Source: Calothrix sp. HK-06 (GTDB taxonomy: Bacteria; Cyanobacteriota; Cyanobacteriia; Cyanobacteriales; Nostocaceae). Taken from it: a DNA stretch of 64,000 bases. The position numbers and the translations under genes were made by a program. Under the pieces are notes generated by a model, which searched no databases, had not been told where the DNA came from, and saw nothing but the letters and a program-made list of their open reading frames with translations. Location of the stretch: contig NZ_MRCD01000012.1 in assembly GCF_001904745.1 (NCBI RefSeq), positions 1 through 64,000 of the forward strand, read 5' to 3'. Shown here one piece after another: positions 61,882-64,000 of the stretch (position 1 is the first letter of the stretch; each line of letters begins with the position of its first letter).

Positions 61882-63630
61882 ATGACGATTAAAGACGAGC
61901 TCCAGAAGTTATTAGATATACTGCCTCAAGACCTGCGAGAAATTCTAGAGAATCATCCGCAACGAGATAGTTTAGTAGAAGTGGTCTTGGATTTAGGGCG
62001 CCGTCCAGAAGCTCGCTTTCCTGATAAAGCTGAGTATCTAAGGGAGGCACCTATAACTCAAGCACAAATCGATGATTGTGTATCTAGAGTGGGAAGCTTT
62101 GGTGGAGACAATCGTGCGGGGATTGAGCTGACCCTGCACCGTATCAGTGCCATCCGTAACCGTTCCGGCAAAATAATTGGTTTGACCTGTCGTGTTGGTC
62201 GAGCAATTTTTGGAACGATTGGCATGATTCGCGATTTAGTGGAAACAGGTAAATCGATACTCATGCTAGGTCGCCCAGGTGTTGGTAAAACTACTGCGCT
62301 GCGCGAGATTGCCCGCGTCTTGGCGGATGAGCTTAATAAGCGTGTGGTCATAATTGATACATCGAATGAAATTGCTGGAGATGGTGATGTGCCGCACCCA
62401 GCAATTGGCAGAGCTCGTAGGATGCAAGTCGCCCATCCAAACGAGCAGCATCAAGTGATGATTGAGGCAGTGGAAAACCACATGCCAGAAGTTATCGTTA
62501 TTGATGAAATTGGTACCGAGCTAGAAGCCGTAGCAGCGCGGACAATCGCGGAACGAGGCGTGCAGTTAGTTGGTACAGCGCATGGGAATCAAATTGAGAA
62601 CTTGATTAAAAACCCCACTTTATCGGATTTAGTAGGTGGTATTCAAGCTGTGACGTTGGGAGACGACGAGGCACGACGAAGAGGCAGTCAAAAAACTGTT
62701 TTGGAACGTAAAGCATTGCCTACGTTCGATATTGCAGTTGAAATGCACGAACGTAAGCGCTGGGTTGTTCACGAAAGTGTTGCTGATACAGTTGACACAT
62801 TATTACGTGGGCGCCAACCAAGTCCGCAAACCCGAACCGTCGATGAAAATGGTAAACTTTCTATTACTCGCCAGTTAACAGCAATAAATGGTCGAGGTGG
62901 AAACGTCACTACTCTCGATGAAAACTTTGCATCCCAACGGCAGCAAGGTAATAATTGGCGGTCATCGGGTAGAATGGCGCCGTTGCAGGCAGTACCCACC
63001 GAGCTAAACGGCTCCAATGCACCGAAAAGCGAATTTGACCGTTTGCTTTCACAAGAAGCAAGTTTTGATACCTCAGACTTAGAATTTGATGAAAACTCAC
63101 GAGTACCAGGACCCAATGGCGAAGACTTGCCGTTGCACATTTATCCATATGGTGTGAGTCGCCATCAACTCGAACAAGTCGTCAAAGTGTTAAACTTACC
63201 AGTTATCTTGACAAAAGACATAGACAGTGCAGATTCCATTTTGGCACTGCGGTCACACGTCAAAAACCATGCCAAATTAAGGCAATTGGCGAAGTCAAGA
63301 CACCTACCACTGCACATGATTAAATCGAGTACCATCCCGCAAATTACGCGCGGGTTGCGAAGAATGCTTAACATCGATGACCCAGAATTTTCTGACGAAA
63401 ACGAATTGCAGCTATTTCTTCACAACGGCACCGACGACGAAATGGATGCTTTGGAAGAAGCAAGACTTGCAGTCGAGCAAATAGTAATTCCCAAAGGGCA
63501 ACCAGTAGAATTATTACCCCGTTCCGCTCAAGTACGTAAAATGCAACACGAATTAGTCGAGCATTATCGATTAAAATCTAACAGTTTCGGTGAAGAACCA
63601 AATCGCAGGCTAAGAATTTACCCAGCATAA
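61882..63630 (+). CDS. R3H-domain AAA ATPase (Ycf45/SpoIIIAA-like)
   Basis: The 582-residue protein has a P-loop ATPase core with Walker A MLGRPGVGKTTALREIARVL (about 129-145) and Walker B PEVIVIDEIGTELEA. RGVQLVGTAHGNQIENLIKN, typical of SpoIIIAA-like and plastid Ycf45 proteins, follows. A disordered middle leads to a C-terminal nucleic-acid-binding segment (ending QVRKMQHELVEHYRLKSNSF), which fits an R3H domain. The role is unproven; single-stranded nucleic acid handling is likely. It lies 125 bases after ldpA. Confidence 0.9.
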   Translation: MTIKDELQKLLDILPQDLREILENHPQRDSLVEVVLDLGRRPEARFPDKAEYLREAPITQAQIDDCVSRVGSFGGDNRAGIELTLHRISAIRNRSGKIIGLTCRVGRAIFGTIGMIRDLVETGKSILMLGRPGVGKTTALREIARVLADELNKRVVIIDTSNEIAGDGDVPHPAIGRARRMQVAHPNEQHQVMIEAVENHMPEVIVIDEIGTELEAVAARTIAERGVQLVGTAHGNQIENLIKNPTLSDLVGGIQAVTLGDDEARRRGSQKTVLERKALPTFDIAVEMHERKRWVVHESVADTVDTLLRGRQPSPQTRTVDENGKLSITRQLTAINGRGGNVTTLDENFASQRQQGNNWRSSGRMAPLQAVPTELNGSNAPKSEFDRLLSQEASFDTSDLEFDENSRVPGPNGEDLPLHIYPYGVSRHQLEQVVKVLNLPVILTKDIDSADSILALRSHVKNHAKLRQLAKSRHLPLHMIKSSTIPQITRGLRRMLNIDDPEFSDENELQLFLHNGTDDEMDALEEARLAVEQIVIPKGQPVELLPRSAQVRKMQHELVEHYRLKSNSFGEEPNRRLRIYPA

Positions 63631-63960
63631 AGCCCTGCAACAAAAAAATGAAACTGTAAGCTGGAACTGTAAAATTGTGGAACAGGCATCCCTGCCTGTT
63701 CCATATTTAGAAAAATTTTATAGCATCAAAATAAAACCAAACTTAAGAATTACAGTCATAAATCTGTGTCGTAAAAAGCACCCTGAATCCCCCTTTGACC
63801 TCTTCCAAATTAATGAAACATGTGTATCTGGAACAATATAATTGTGGGTTGGTTTGGAGAGAATGATAAGTTAATATTTGATATATAATTTAATAGTAAG
63901 CAAAGCTAGGCTATAAAAGTAAAACAAGTTAAATATAAAAAATGACAATTAGTACGTTTG
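63631..63960. other. Intergenic region at the end of the window
   Basis: The region contains one TTGTGGAACAGGCATCCCTG hairpin repeat (63674-63703) and AT-rich sequence. No gene was recognised. Confidence 0.5.
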
Positions 63961-64000
63961 ATGGATACATTTGATAAACGTTCTCAACTTGGTGCATCCC
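63961..64000 (+). CDS. Possible start of the next gene (partial)
   Basis: ATG 63961 opens a frame, MDTFDKRSQLGAS, that continues to the window edge. The residues look protein-like, but there is no clear ribosome-binding site, so this is only a possibility. Confidence 0.3.
   Translation, partial: MDTFDKRSQLGAS

Noticed and set aside
1-64000. tRNA, rRNA, tmRNA or RNase P RNA genes
   Set aside because: I found no T-loop motif in a cloverleaf context, no tmRNA tag peptide and no rRNA-like sequence.

Overview
The window comes from a cyanobacterium, most likely a filamentous one of the Nostocales type, with an AT-rich genome (about 40% GC by eye). The evidence is a set of cyanobacterial genes: psaK (photosystem I), psb32 (photosystem II repair), nblA (phycobilisome degradation), ldpA (circadian light input), a Ycf45-like R3H ATPase, cobH, several UbiB/ABC1 kinases and large PAS and GGDEF/EAL signalling proteins. 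Gene spacing is loose, and the gaps are full of short palindromic repeats.

Layout. 1-4 kb: 3' end of pheS, a RecQ helicase, an LRV/HEAT-like repeat protein, then repeats and decayed gene ends. 4-11 kb: an S9 peptidase, a GNAT acetyltransferase, broken mntA, a Uma2 protein, a TnpB stump, a WD40 protein and two small secreted proteins. 12-18 kb: a class V aminotransferase, a Ser/Thr kinase with an OmpA-like tail, an AAA remnant, an ABC-2 exporter pair and a zinc metallopeptidase. 18.6-23.1 kb: a three-gene block of a very large RecQ-like helicase, a tail-anchored coiled-coil protein and an 81-aa protein. 23-36 kb: a UbiB kinase, mannose-1-phosphate guanylyltransferase divergent from an LCP ligase, a pentapeptide protein, a structured intergenic RNA candidate, murJ, a TonB receptor, purN, anmK and a conserved cyanobacterial protein. 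36-47 kb: a hybrid histidine kinase, a Ser/Thr kinase, nblA, a PP2C phosphatase, a second UbiB kinase, a DUF6825-like protein, an M48 protease and psaK. 47-56 kb: a secreted Cys protein, dapB, a membrane protein, cobH, psb32, an ATP adenylyltransferase, a 53-aa small ORF, a Rieske protein, an ABC ATPase, hsp20, an Omp85 pseudogene and an ABC permease. 56-64 kb: a REC-GGDEF-EAL protein, a REC-histidine kinase, ldpA and the R3H ATPase.

Themes. Envelope functions recur (LCP, murJ, anmK, dapB, TonB receptor, Omp85 remnant, ABC-2 exporters). Phospho-signalling is dense (two Ser/Thr kinases, one PP2C, two histidine kinases, one GGDEF/EAL protein). At least seven gene remnants indicate ongoing decay.

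Whole-window signals. The palindrome GGCGCC occurs about 100 times, where about 4-5 would be expected. GATC is almost absent (about 13 seen, over 200 expected). The usual cyanobacterial HIP1 octamer GCGATCGC was not seen. Several repeat families sit exactly at, or supply, the ends of genes. No rRNA, tRNA, CRISPR array, complete transposon or prophage was recognised.
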